The notes below the pieces were generated by a model. The model searched no databases. It worked only from the letters and a program-made list of their open reading frames with translations, and was not told the origin of the DNA. The translations under genes were made by a program, and so were the position numbers. A stretch of DNA of 64,000 nucleotides. It comes from Cinclus cinclus (Eukaryota; Chordata; Aves; Passeriformes; Cinclidae). The first letter of the stretch is position 1. Each line of letters starts with the position of its first letter. Positions 1 to 13,076 of this stretch are shown here, in pieces. Location of the stretch: contig NC_085046.1 in NCBI RefSeq assembly GCF_963662255.1, positions 48,499,797 to 48,563,796 of the forward strand. Reading direction: 5' to 3'.

Positions 1-3000
1 AGTGCAGGTAGGAGACTATCTCACCTCTGAGAGCATTGGGATATGACTGTCTCCTTCAAGCTTCTATTGCATATGGGACAACATGCCAGCACATACTGCT
101 AGAAGGTAACCATATCAGAACAAAAATTTGATATGCAAACCCATATTCTCCAAGAGTGTTATAGTAAAAAGCAGAGAGACTCAAGAAACTACTTATTTCT
201 TTCTCAGCCTCAGCTCCCAACCCTCTGCTTTTCAATCTAACAGTAAGCCAATCATTCCTGCAGGACCAGTGTGTCCCCTGATAGCCATTATCCTTTGAGC
301 TGTAATTCAAGAACCTGAGCACAGCTGGTGTCATCACTCAATATTGCACAAACCCTTACAACACAAAACAAGTTGTTCAGGCACTACCAGGAGGCTAGTG
401 TTGGAGCTGGATATGCCTGCATGCAATTCTCACAAGAGATTTTATCCTACTATTGAGTTCTCTCATGTATATGTTGATACTGGTTTTTATGGTATCATAG
501 AACTTCCAGTGAGTGTATGGTCTCCCATGATGTTGTTGACCCAGCTTGCTATGCATTATCAGAAGAACCAAAATTACAATAATGAGGAGAAAAGAATGTT
601 TTTAGTCCCTCCAACCCCTGTATTTTTAAATGTACTCCAAAGGGTATGAGAGGACAAAAACAGATACAATCATATGCACAAGAGATGGATGCTGAAAAAA
701 AAAACACTTAGCTTCTGCCCCACTGTGGCAGAACAATATTCTCTCATTGTTGAGAACTGCCTCAAGTTTTCAATACAACTGTTTCAAATATCTGCTATTG
801 AATTTACTCATTTGTATTTTGTCACAGCAAAACTGAAGAGCTGAATCTGTAGGTTATATTGAAGATTAGGCCAATCAAAGTCATAGCTTTTTTTTGCCCA
901 AAACACCTGGTATTTAGAGCTGTGATGGTATATGAAAGAAAAAAACTATGTACCTTTCCCCATCTAGAAGAAACTACCCACCAAGCTAAAGCAAAAGCAC
1001 TCTGAGGGAAACATCTGCAATTTCAAACTGTTGCTGTTTTAGAGGAGTAGGTACCATAAATTTTTATAAAGTAAAAGCAATATGCAAGTTTCCAGCTAGT
1101 CTGTATATACAAGAGAGTAGTCACATATTTCTGCAACAGGACTTTAACTTGTCAGAATTACTTGATCACTAGACTAGAGGCTTATTTTTGAACTCTGTCC
1201 AACCACCCTTTAATTACCGAAAGAAAAATCTGAATGTTTTGATGCACGTGTATCTGGATCTACTCTTATCTTTGGTTACTAATAATCTTTACATTTCTCT
1301 CTGTTTCAGTTTTTTAAGTGAATCAGTTCATCTGAAAAACAGCAATATACATCCAGTGTACAGAATAGTCTGTGCGATGTGCAGGGCTGTATTGTGGGAA
1401 ATAAGGCTAAGCAGCGGCTCCTCTACACTGCTCCTGAAATGAGATTTCCAGAGCATCCTAGCTCCATTCCTACAGAAGTCTGTAATTATGCAGTCTCTAC
1501 CACACTGGGGAAGGGTGGATTGATCATCAGGTTACTCCAAGATTAATTCCAGGCCAAGTCTTATGTGACAAATTGGCTTAATGTTTTCTAAAATAACTTT
1601 TGAGGACTTTATTGCACCTACTCACAGAGAAGCAGCCCCTCACCATATCAGAGTGCAGAACTGCACCGGGGTAGGACTGTGAACACACAAAAGCAGGGAT
1701 CTGTCAGCATCTTCCTACTCCCTTCAGTAGGACTCAACATCTACAGCAGTAGAGGTCAAGGCAGGAGCCTAATCCACACAGTTACATGGACCTCTCACTG
1801 AGATATCATAAAGAAATTCTGATACCATGAATTGAAGCAACTGACAGAGTCAAGGAAGGAAGTCAAACATATTCAAAATTACACTGTATACTTACCAGAG
1901 GATAAAAGCATGTCTCCCAAACAACACAGATGTAAAAAGCTCCAATGCTTTTTTGCTTGCAACCACAAATAGAAAAGGCATCTGAGTCATGCAAAAATAC
2001 AGTGAAAAGAATAATTTAACTCAGAAAATGAGTTTAGGAAAGTCTGAGGCATCTTATCAAAGGAAATCTGTGTCATGCTATGCTGACTATATATTCAGGT
2101 CCTAGACCAGGAACATAATACACTTTCAATTTTTATATACTTCTTGACAGGCAATCAATAGCACATCAGTGGCAGCAGCAGTACTGGCAAAAACAACCCC
2201 TGATTCAGCCCTACATTGGGTACTGCTTCGCAGCAGCTTGTGTAACTCCCTCAGTATCACTTTTTAGAAATCCCTGGGCTTTACAAAATCCTTCCTGGGC
2301 ACAAGCTTGTGCTGACCACAATAAAGTCTCTAAACTTTCCTAGCCATTCATAGAATCCAAATTAACAGAATTGCTGATACATAAAGACAGGGAAATTAAG
2401 ATACAGAGGCAAAGAATAGGTATCAAAACTGACATAAAATTTGGAGCACACAAGACAGGAAAGGGAGTGGGAGTTGAGGAAGTAATGCTGGTTCATGAGC
2501 TAATTTGTCAACTGTGCTGCAGCATGAGGGAGAAAATGATCCTGTGACCTCACATCTTTGCTTTTCCAGACCAACGCAGCTTCACCAATTGCATTTCAGT
2601 CACTAGGGACTTGTGCAACTTCTGCTGTTTGACAAGAATGTAGCTGTGCCGATGAGCTGACAAATCCAAAATGACTCCCGCCCCCAGCCCCTGCTGTGTA
2701 CCAAATTGCAATGTGTGCACTTGTGCACCACTTAGAATACATCTTCAGTGGTTGCCAAGAATGACCCCCTCCCAGTCTCTCTGCCAGAAAGAAGCAGGGA
2801 GAGGGAAGTGGGGGGAGATGGAGAGGCAGAAAGAGAGGGAGTATGCTGTGCCACTTAGAAAGCCAACTTTTATTTTTAGAGATGTGAAGCAGTGCTCAAA
2901 CACAGCTTGTTTTTCCCCATACAGAAAAGATTAAAAATTAGTTAAAAAAGAAAGAAAATCATATAGCAGCTTGGCGTTAAGCAGGTACCCAAAAATGCCC

Positions 3001-3061
3001 TTGGATAATGCAAGAGCCTAGCTAAAGCTAGAAGCAGAATTAAAAATTCCTAATGAGCAGA
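1..3061. other. gene-free AT-rich stretch
   Basis: I see no convincing exon, RNA gene or recognisable transposon here. Open frames are short, lack family resemblance and lie in both directions, as expected by chance. The stretch is unique-looking AT-rich DNA, likely intergenic or intronic. Confidence 0.5.
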
Positions 3062-3119
3062 GATCAGGAGACACAAGCCTCCTTGCAGGTGATCAGGAGA
3101 CACAAGCCTCCTTGCAGGT
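3062..3119. repeat. 29-bp tandem duplication, two copies
   Basis: A 29-bp unit beginning GATCAGGAGACACAAGCC occurs twice head to tail (3062-3090 and 3091-3119) with no visible mismatch. The identity of the copies suggests a recent local duplication, for example by replication slippage. No function is apparent. Confidence 0.9.
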
Positions 3120-3680
3120 GCCTAAGTGGATGTTCCTTTGCGCGCGCACACACACCCTGCCCACATCTGGCCTGCCTGCTCTGCACCAGCCCATTCACAA
3201 AGCAGCTTACCCAGCAAACAGGCAGGCTGGTTGCTGTTGTAGAGGTTTTGGGAAAGACCACTTGGTTTAACTCCCTACAGGCACTGTGATGCTATCCCAC
3301 ATTGCCATTTGGTTTAGTAACTACTGCACCCCTACCAGAAAGAGGCAGAAGTGTGTTGAACTGCACCATCTGAGGAGAACAGGAAGCAGAGATGAGCAGA
3401 GGGAGCAGGGAGAAAAACCTCAGTGCAAGATGCTGGCCTCAACCCATGACTGATACAAACTGCTAGCAAAGCCAGATTGTCAAAGGATGGGACACTCATG
3501 ATTAGAGATTAACTAGAAAAGGTACATTTGAAACATGCCTGGCAAGAAACAAGATTGTATCATTATCTGAGTACACTTATCTGTCATTTTTTTGCTTTTA
3601 GTTAGACACATTCTTGACACAAAGGAACATGCAAAAAAAGCTATTCTGACTGAGACAAAAAAACTTCAAGCCAAGCCTAG
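3120..3680. other. gene-free stretch
   Basis: No gene or known repeat is recognised. A short CG/CA alternating run (gcgcgcacacacac) occurs near 3140. Confidence 0.45.
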
Positions 3681-3760
3681 CTCAATCCCAGTTAATTCTC
3701 CATCTCTTAGAAAAACATGTCTCAATCCTAGTTAATTTTCCATCTCTTGGAAAAACATGT
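3681..3760. repeat. 40-bp tandem duplication, two diverged copies
   Basis: Two adjacent 40-bp units (3681-3720, 3721-3760) both start CTCAATCC and end AAAAACATGT. They differ at about three positions, so this duplication is older than the identical 29-bp one at 3062-3119. Confidence 0.88.
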
Positions 3761-4880
3761 TTGCATGGTTTCAAAGATGATTTGGGGAGAATGAGACTTT
3801 TCTGTCTCACCCTAAAGGAGAGCTCTGGAAAACAACACTAAAAAAATGAATACATATATCTCCAATTGCTCTTCAGATGTCCACATACTGCAATAGCCTC
3901 CAGTTTTGGTAACACAGAATGAGTTTCTATAAGTCATGAGAGGCAAGGTGACACTGAACTCTAGCAAGGTAGAAAAAAATAAAGCTTCACTCCAGAGGTT
4001 GTGCCTCTGCACATCATGGGTCATTTGGCAGAACATGCTGGTGAAATGGCATCTATCTCTGGCTTGTGGGTCCAGGTCTGAAAGACAACTTTAATTTCTA
4101 ACAACCACCTTGAATTGCTGGCTGCTACAAATGAACCAGGGCATCAGGAGCTTATTGAAGATGGTTGAATAGATGCATCATCATGGCTAGTACAGCAATT
4201 CCTGTGTTATAAGAAAAATATTTTTTTAATCCTCAGTTCAAAGCAGAAGAAAAGGAAGATTTGCAATGATATGAACAAGTCCATGTTTGGATGGCAAGTC
4301 AGACCAGGCTATACTTTTTCACCAACAGGAACCTGGGTTCATGTTTGGAGAAATCTTTCAGAATTTTAACCTCTTATTTGTGAATGACCACAAGTTTATC
4401 ACTGTCAGAAGCTATTAGCAAGTACAAATGTCCTCCAGATGAAAAGCCTTTATATTTTCTCATAAAAAATGCCAATGTTTTTATATTCATAGTCTTCAGA
4501 TTTATGTGTTGAGTAGCAACACATTTCCAGCTGCACTGAAAATGTCTTCACAATATAGGGAGGAGAGCAACTTCAAGGCAGCATTACCATCCAGGAAAGC
4601 CATAATTATATTTCATTCACTCAAGCTCCCCCTTCCACCCCCAAATTATATAAGGCTCATCCCATTCTGTTGCCAGTTCCACCCCTAGCATCACTTACCA
4701 AGGCCAACTCACATTCTACCACCAAGTTCCCCTCTTAGAAAGCTTCCTACTTGCAAACAAAAACCAGAGCAAACAAAGATTAGTACTAACTCCAATCCCC
4801 ATTTCTGACATATCACAATCCCACTCATTAGCATGACTGCCTCCAGTCTTGGATAAAATAAGACATTCTTATCTCTCTGA
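3761..4880. other. gene-free stretch
   Basis: No recognisable exon, RNA gene or mobile element. Small open frames have no coding-like features. Confidence 0.45.
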
Positions 4881-4972
4881 AAATAAAAACAAAACAAAAC
4901 AAAAAACAAAGCAAAACAAAACAAAAAAAAAACCAAACCAAAACAAAAAAACCCAAAACAAAACAAAAAACA
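4881..4972. repeat. A-rich (AAAAC)n low-complexity tract
   Basis: About 90 bp consist almost entirely of A with interspersed C, built on imperfect AAAAC units. It could be the degenerate tail of an old retroposon, but I see no retroposon body next to it. Lysine/asparagine-rich open frames crossing it are artefacts of the repeat. Confidence 0.85.
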
Positions 4973-7900
4973 GTTTCCCCAATTCGTGGTGTTTATTCTG
5001 TCATATGTTTAGACTGATTTGTTATAGTGGATAACAAATCATTGCCCTATCCCTATCTGTATCTGTCACTAATCAACTTAACTTGCAAGACTAAAACAAC
5101 TGGACAAACACATATTATTCTCCTGATTAGTCTCCAGACTGGAATACATCACTGCTGTTACTCTGGTATTCATATCTCACAGCCAGTGATTCCTTACATG
5201 GAATCACACCATCTATTTAAATAGTCCTGTATTCCCCTGGAAGCTGACAGCACAAATATAATAAAGCTTATTATCATCCTCCTGCTGAAGCTGGTTTTCT
5301 TAGTCACTATTTCTATGAAAATCCCATCTAAAGATTTAACCACTGAAATCACAAGAAAAAGGAGAAACATGAAGAGTAGTTTACTGATTGTGCTCTCTCT
5401 CAGAGGTTATTAGTTTCTAGACATTCTGAGCTTTCTCAAAAGTACTGCATAATTTTTTTAGATTGGCACTGCACAAAATAATATCCCAAAGTACTGGTTC
5501 AAGTATGTAGATGCCTTTTTTTCTTTTCCCCACAGTGTCTGTCAAAAACACGGTTCTAAAGATTTTCAGAAGAGTGAAAAGGGAAGGGAGGTTGACCAGT
5601 GCCAGAGTACTTTCAATCACAACACTTTTGGTCTCTATCCCCAGTTCCAAAAACCAGACACAAGTGTTGCATTGTCTGCTCTCAACAGTAGAAACCCATA
5701 TGGTAAGTCAGCATGATTTGTTAAAATAAAATCATGTGTCATTGCTTTTTATACGGCCCTCCCAGATAAATTGATGAGGAAACTAGCAACGCAGATAAGG
5801 TTTTATTTCCTAGTGCATTTCCTAGTGCATAGACATTTTAGAAAGTGCTAGGGATTAAAGAAAACAAAAAAATGAAAACTAAACACAAAACCCAAGAAGC
5901 AATCTCCACCCACCTTCTCCCCCAGAGTCTCCTTCCCCTACAAACTGGGACACTGGTATAGTTAATGTGTCAGGGAAAAGGACTTTTAAGGCCAACAGCA
6001 TGACCCCCTTTTTGTCTTCTTACACTTAATGAGACATGAACAAGATATGCTTGTCATAGTCTGGACAGGAGCAGATATTGCTCTTTCTTTCAAGAATTCT
6101 CTGATCTGAACTGAAGCACATCCTTCCATGTTTTAATAAATAAAGACAAAAACTTAGGGCTGACATGAAGAACTGGAATAGTCTTATTTGCATGCATGTG
6201 ACAGCCTGGAGCAGTGTGGGGTTAGTGCCCCTGAGAAGTCACAATCCCCTCACAGCCCCAGTGGAGGCAACAAACTCTAGGTATGATGGAAGCACGTTTC
6301 TTCAACTCAGACCCGATCCTTGTGTGCTGCACAGCAGCAGAGTCCATGTTTAAGACAGTAACTGCAATGCAAACCAGCTTACACTTGTTATGGTGCCACT
6401 AGAAACACAGCCAAGCACCCGCCAGAGGGGAGTGGAATAGAGTGAGGCAGCCTTAAATGCCATGATGAAAAAAACTCAGAGAGGCAGCCAGGGTCTCTGA
6501 GGATGCTGCCCCCGCCAGCTGCCTTGACTGCCTGGCTGACACTGTGCCTTGCATTTCTGGCTGAGAATTTAGGAAAGCAAGAGGGCCATATCTCATTACA
6601 ATTCCTGACAGCAACTGTTTAGCAGGATCACCGTGAAGACCTGGGATGGACTGATGTTTTAGAAGCAAATAGTAAACTCTTTATTAGAGGAACCCCTACT
6701 GTATAAGGGAAACAGAGGACTAATAGATCATGGTCCTACTGGCAAGCAAAACCAGCACTCAACTTTTAAATTAGGCACTGTGAGAAATAATCACTCTTCC
6801 CTGTATTAGACTTTACTTCCCTTGGTCTTTAAATGCCAATAATAAAACACTACAGTTTTAGTTGCTGAGAATTATCAATGTATTGATATATATTTGTATT
6901 CTTTAATACTTTTTAAACACTACAGTATCAATTTATTTGAAATCTTCTCATAGCAGAATCACAAATGGATGAACTTTTAATTCAAAATGGATGATAATGA
7001 GGGAAGCATGCAAAACATGAAGCAATTGCGTAGCCTGACAATTTATTACACTACCCGCCTTCCACTGCCTGTTTTTTTTTGTCTGGGTGAGGAGATTAGG
7101 AAAAAAAAAAAAAGATAGTTGCAGGGAGGAGAGCTTAATTTAAAACACTGTCACTCGCACCAGCTGAAGTCAGAGGTCAGGTTCTCAATATATGTGACAG
7201 GTGCACTACTTCTGAGCAGATCAACTAATAAAAAAATCAATTTAAAATAAAGCCTTCCTAAAACAAAGATGAATGGAAAAAAAAACAAAAAAAAAACCCA
7301 ACCAAACACAAATCAGAATGCTTTTTAAGTGTAGGCTGTGATATTTCAGCTGTTTTCTACTGGCCATCAAGACAGACATTAAAAACACCTCCAGTCTCCA
7401 GTCTATGGCAGAGTAGGGCTTTTGTATCTGGCGTCTCCTAAGTGTCCTTGCACAGTAAACATGTCTTCTAACTTCCCATATCAAAAGTCTTGCCCAGCAT
7501 TATGGATTCATATTCCATACTTGGACTGAGGTCTAGGCTTCAGCCTGCTGGGTCTGCCTCAAAAACTGTCCATCAACACAAGCAGGAGGAGCTGGAAGCA
7601 GCAGCGCTTCTAGGATCATCCAGCAGACAGGCAGCATAGCTAGTCACAGATCATCTCTCCCTCAGATTTACAACACAGCAAGTCAAAATGTCTCCAGTGA
7701 CAGAAAGCAATTACATCTAAAAACGGGGGTTAGAGAGAATAAAGGAATACATTGTTTGGATTAAATTATGTGAAATACAGATCTCCCAGGCTGGCTTTTT
7801 ATCTTTTTCTGTCCTTTCCTCTCCACACCCACTTGATGATTCTTGCACAAGATAGGTAGGTGTCGCAATGCCCTTGGCTACAATAGTTTGCAAAGTGTTT

Positions 7901-9701
7901 TAATGCTCTAAGTATGAATTTTCAAGTATCGTCCACCCACAAATGCACAGAAACTGATCAAAACTGATATTTATTATGAATCTAACATGGGTAAATATCA
8001 TCATTTTCATTTCAGACAAAAATGCAGTACTTTCCCTGGCTCTATGCTGTCTTCATGAATAAGAATTCACAAAATCTGCTTACATTACCATTAAAAAAAA
8101 GAGGATGTGGAAGAAATATGTAAAACATCTACTGAAAGCAGATTTTGCTCAATTCTTCATTGGCATTAATATCAGTCAGGTACAGCTGGGCTGAAGCAAG
8201 TAGAATTGCACAAATATAAAAAGAAAACTGTCGCCTCATTTTTAACTAGTTACACAGCCATCTATCTATTGAGAAGAAAAAGGAATGGGCACTAAGTCAC
8301 AGTCCAGACTGTTAGAAAGGTAATAAAAGTTCTGCAAGCTCAAGACTAAAATTCATAAATCCATCATGTGCATACATTCGGAGCTTTCAGTTTCACATCA
8401 AATCTCAGCAAAAATGGAGAATACCAGAGCATCAGTATGATTTGCCATGAGAACAGAACTCTTCTAAAAATGCCAAAGAGTTCCTACCAAGCACACTGTC
8501 ATGACAATGAGCAGCAATGAGACAGCAAGCATCCACTGTCATCAAAAGTGTTCTCAAAATAAAGCATAGCAACAGATTAATTTTCAGGTCAAAGATTATC
8601 ATTGCATTGGGTAATGTTACTGCATGACTCTGTCCTGATGACAACTAGAACATGAACATGTGAACAGCATCAACAGCTGAAGAAAGAATTATTTCTGCAA
8701 CTGGGGAAAGCCAGCAAAGCAGCGTTTTGCTCATTTATTAGCAATAATAATTCATAGCAATAATGGGATTATATCCTTGTCCTATGACACCCTCATTGTA
8801 ATAGTGGCAGATCTTTTGTTGACTAAAAAGCATTTTGATAGGACAAGAAAATTTTCGAAATTCTTGGACTGTTGTTTTTTTATATTTTTTTTTCCTCTCT
8901 TTTGCTGAAGTAATCACTATGCTAAATAAGAGAAAGCATAATTGAAATAATTTCACTTTGGTCTTCTGTTTTTGGACTTTGTTTCCATTGCCTATTTAAA
9001 CACTTGCTTCCTATCCTTTCTCTCAAATTTTATTAGAACTGTTTTTGCAGAGGAATCTTTTCCTACCTGTGACTGGAGTTACTAGCACCCTGTTGGCAGT
9101 AACTCAGCCAAAGCAGCACAGCCCTTTTCAGAGAGCTCTGGTGCTGATTCATTTTGTTGTCAGCTACCATCCCTGTCTTACTATACACGTGCAGCCAAAG
9201 GAGGCTGCAGACCAGCTGTATCTGCTACAGGACCCTGAAACTCTTCTTTCTATATTGACTATGAATTGAAATAAGCAGAGCTGCCTCTCTAAGTTCAAGC
9301 CATCTTTTACTTCTGCCACGCTCTCCTCTCTATCTCTGCCCTACTCCTCTCTATTTTTTGGAATAATTTTCTTTGTCACTAAATGTCTCTTCCAGCATTC
9401 TGTTCAACAGTACCACTCAACACATTTGCAGGATCTCACTTCAATTTTACAACAGTATGTTTGGCAGGATGGTCACAAATTATGTTGATAGCTGGTAGTA
9501 CAAACACCTTGCAAATGTGGCAAATCTATCCACCAGTAAATCAGGGCCCCAGGACCCAAAATGCCCTTGTTAACATTTAAGCAAGAAAACCACAATAGAG
9601 ACATAGTGGAATAGCATGTCAGATGGGAAACCAAGGGGTTAAAATAAGAAAATCTCAATTTAAGTACATACAAACTGCATGAACACCTTCCTCCTTCCCT
9701 C
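4973..9701. other. gene-free AT-rich stretch
   Basis: I find no supported gene. Small features are a doubled 'cctagtgcattt' motif near 5810-5830 and short poly-A or poly-T runs near 7071, 7099 and 7271. Nothing matches a repeat family I recognise. Confidence 0.45.
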
Positions 9702-9723
9702 TTTTTTTTTTTTTTTTTTTTTT
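9702..9723. repeat. poly-T homopolymer of 22 bases
   Basis: An uninterrupted run of 22 T follows a pyrimidine-rich segment (ccttcctccttccctc). It may be a minus-strand poly-A tail or simple mononucleotide expansion. The exact length is likely to vary between reads. Confidence 0.9.
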
Positions 9724-11432
9724 GACACTTGTCTTTTAGAAATATATTTCTGTTTTGACATCCTGGTTCTGAACATATTTCACGCCCATCCACTGTTTGT
9801 GTTTTGAATAACTTAGAACAGATAAAGTGCTGGTCCCGAGACAAGAAATCCTCCGAACATCTGTCAATCGCTTCAGCATGGAGAGCTGAAAGCACACTCT
9901 GCCAGTAGCTCTGCCTGTCCTGCTGCACTCAGAGGCTGTGGGAGTTGTAAAGATGCCTTTACAGCCAGGCAGGCAGTGGAGGATGGAGGAAACACGACTT
10001 GAAGCTGAAGTGGTATACTGGTGGTCTGACGCTTCCTGGGATGTGTGGAATGAGGTAGGGGGCATGATATGAATAAGAAAAAAAATCCTACAGTGGCACT
10101 GAAAAGCAGTAGTGCCTCCTTTGTCACAAGTAGAGAAAGGAGAAAAGAAGGAAAATTCATTCTCTCACACAAATCACACCTATGATTTAGCTGTGATTTT
10201 AGGGAGATAAAAAAGCTTTATGCTGGCAAACTGCACAGATCCTTTATCATATCCCTTCAACGGTTTTAATCCCTCCTAAACAACCCCTTAGCCCTCATGG
10301 GAAAAAAAAATAAATTAAAAATAAATAAATAAAAAAAAAGGCTTGGCAAAACTAGCAACTAAAGAACTAATGAAAACAGAGAAAGAATATAGTGTTGAAA
10401 AATGGAAAGGGAGTCGGTGGACCCTGACCCGCAGTGCTATGCCTGGGAGAAGGAGCAAGGAGGAAGTGAAAACAGCACTCATGGTGCTGGGTGTCTTCCT
10501 CTCAGGCTGCCTCCTCCTGGTGCAGTGGATAGCCAGTGTGGGCAGGACCAGGAAGAGAGGAGGTTCTGTAACTTGATGAGCCCATGGACAGCTTCTTTCA
10601 CAAGAACATGCTCTTGGGTTTTGAAACTGCAGGCAGGGACTCATGTTTAGAGATCTGAATATGGCACCACAGTCAAATACAATGCTCATTCAACAGGTTT
10701 TTGTACCCATTTCTGTAATCCAACATCCTCTATATTTTCTGAGGTTATGCTCAAAGACAGAATCCTGCTGCAGGGCTGACAGGGCAGATGTGCAACTCAG
10801 GTTCACTCTCATTCTTACATGTGCAATATCATTGGTGACATCTGGAGCCCCTCATTTCCAAAAAGCCAAGAAGCAAAGCTCAGTGTCAAGCTTTAGTTGG
10901 ATACCTCTGAAGTTTTGTCCTACTCTTCTTTTAAATCAGCCCTGTGCAGCAGCAAATCTGTTTAGCATCTAAAACTCTTGAATATCAGCTTAAGAATCAC
11001 AAGTAAGCTCAGTTTTTTGTGGTTGACTAAATAAATGGGTCCCACCAAAACTTCTCAGTGACATCAACAGGGGTCACCCCCATCCTCACAGTCTTACAGT
11101 CTCTCACATACACACACACAAAATCCACCCTTAAGTGTTAATGTAATATGCCTGTATATATCATTAACCTTCCCTTATGCACACCCAAGATGAGAAATCA
11201 CATCTAAAGATCAGGTTTTATACAGACATTTGGTGAAGGCATAGTTCTGTGAGGATGAGGTAAAGACAGTGTCATGTGACTCAGTGCCTGTGTCAGAGGG
11301 TTAGCACAGCTGACAGGAATACTAACCTGAACTCCTCAAATGGCATTTCTTGCAAAAATTGTGTGGACAGCAGTGATCTTCCAACAAAATGGAATTTGCT
11401 TTCTTATCCACGTGTTGTACTTTGACATTGAC
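9724..11432. other. gene-free stretch with A/T-rich tract at 10301-10340
   Basis: No gene is recognised. An A-rich/AAAT-rich tract spans 10301-10340. The 10400-10640 part is somewhat more GC-rich and holds open frames of about 80-120 codons on both strands. None has recognisable domains or splice context that I would trust as an exon. Confidence 0.4.
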
Positions 11433-11691
11433 GAGAGGAGAGGAGAGGAGAGGAGAGGAGAGGAGAGGAGAGGAGAGGAGAGGAGAGGAGAGGAGAGGAG
11501 AGGAGAGGAGAGGAGAGGAGAGGAGAGGAGAGGAGAGGAGAGGAGAGGAGAGGAGAGGAGAGGAGAGGAGAGGAGAGGAGAGGAGAGGAGAGGAGAGGAG
11601 AGGAGAGGAGAGGAGAGGAGAGGAGAGGAGAGGAGAGGAGAGGAGAGGAGAGGAGAGGAGAGGAGAGGAGAGGAGAGGAGAGGAGAGGAGA
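11433..11691. repeat. (AGAGG)n pentanucleotide microsatellite, about 52 copies
   Basis: About 259 bp of perfect GAGAG/AGAGG pentamers show no interruption that I can see. One strand is entirely purine and the other entirely pyrimidine, a composition known to favour triplex (H-DNA) and polymerase slippage. Arg/Gly/Glu-repeat open frames across it come from the 15-nt reading period and are not genes. Assembled copy number should be treated as approximate. Confidence 0.97.
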
Positions 11692-12627
11692 AAAGCTTCC
11701 AGAAGGTTTCCTGGCCTTTCAGGAGATACTAAGAGACTTAAGCAAAATTAGAGTTTCCTGTGGATGACAGGTACAGTCCATATAATCACAGAGCTGTGCT
11801 AAAAGAAGTTTGAAAGACCATTTAGAGTTACAGCCTTGAAAAAATAAACAGGATAGAAAATATTCTCCTGGAAGGTAAAGTGATTCCCAAGTACTTCAGC
11901 TACATTAGTTTTCTTGTTTGTTCACAGGAACAGGCTAAGGGGTTTCACTGAGTGAAAAAAGGTTTGTCCCTGAAAATAGTGGCATTATCTGATCCCTGTT
12001 GATTCAGAAGTGAGACAGCAGAGAGCAGCAGGAGACACAGATAAAATCATGACACTCAATATTTAAATTCATCAGAAATCTGAAAGTAATGAGTAATGCT
12101 CCAACCACACTAGGCTGGGAAAGAAGAGATGGACTTCCACTTTTATCATCACTAACACTGTTTTATCTCCATCTTAGTTATCATAGAAACTATCCCAAAA
12201 TCTTCACAGAAATTAACCAATTAAGTGGTATTTCTGGGTGCCAAAGAATTCAATTAGTTAGGACAATTAAAATAATATATTAAAATAACTTGAAAGACAA
12301 GTAGCACAGCTTCATAACTTCATGAAGCAAAAATCAGACTTTTATCAAAGCAAACAGAACATTCAGAAGTGAAGTTAAATAAAGGGAAACAAAATTAAAA
12401 CTGGAAAGGATGTCTTTGGATTTAATGTCTAATTAAAAAGGCAACAATAGTTAGAAGGCTGTTTTACTTGGTTACTTAAATAAACAAGGCTCAATCTCAG
12501 TGGAGAAAAAGCCAAATTAAAATCCCTGAGTTAAAATAATTTAACAATTAACACAAATAAAAAAACTGGGCTGGGGTGTCAGCATGACTCTGAACCAGAT
12601 GAATTTTGGGAAGAATCCTGTGTAAAG
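11692..12627. other. gene-free stretch between microsatellite and CR1
   Basis: AT-rich sequence with no recognised gene, RNA or transposon. No target-site or terminal-repeat structure was found. Confidence 0.45.
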
Positions 12628-13045
12628 CATCACAGAAACATGGAATCATAAAGGTTGGAAAAGACCTCTAAGATCATTGAATCCAACCATTAACCCAGCA
12701 GCACAGTATTCACCACCAAACCATATCCCTAAGTGCTGCATTCGCATTCCTTTTGAACCCTTCCAGGAACTGCTATTCCACTACTTCCCTGAGCAGTTTG
12801 TTCCAATGCCTGACCACTCTTTCAGTGAGGAAAATTTTCCTAATATCTAATCTAAACCTTCCCTGAAACAACTTAAGGCAATTTCCTCTCATTCTGTAGC
12901 TTGTTACCTGGGAGAAGAAATCAACCCCCACCTCACTACAACCTCCTTTTAGGAAGCTGTAGAGATCAATAAAGTCCCTTGTCAACTTCCTTTTCTCCAG
13001 GATAAACAACCCCAGATCACTCAACTGCTCCTCATCACCTGTAGG
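12628..13045 (-). repeat. CR1 LINE 3' fragment (5'-truncated)
   Basis: This is the 3' portion of a chicken-repeat-1 LINE in minus orientation. Read on the minus strand, 12773-13024 encodes a fragment containing GRFRLDIRK and RVVRHWN, typical of the C-terminal end of the CR1 reverse-transcriptase ORF. The 3' untranslated end follows towards 12628 (plus strand 'ggttggaaaagacct'). The element is heavily 5'-truncated, the usual fate of CR1 copies, and its reading frame has a stop after REVVE. Boundaries are by eye. It lies about 30 bp from the provirus, so the two may be independent neighbouring insertions. Confidence 0.9.
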
Positions 13046-13071
13046 GTACTATAAATCCTAGATCATGATAA

Positions 13072-13076
13072 GGCAG
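13072..13076. repeat. provirus target-site duplication, left copy (GGCAG)
   Basis: GGCAG directly precedes the TGTCC terminus of the provirus and is repeated exactly at 19771-19775. Retroviral integrase produces such 4-6 bp duplications of the host target. A perfect 5-bp match supports one intact integration event. Confidence 0.9.

Noticed and set aside
10315..10689. Cluster of open frames on both strands in a GC-richer patch
   Set aside because: Frames overlap antisense to each other and none resembles a known protein.
11340..11751. Arg-Gly-Glu repeat open frames across the pentamer array
   Set aside because: The period-5 repeat gives a 15-nt coding period with no stops by arithmetic. There are no flanking coding features.
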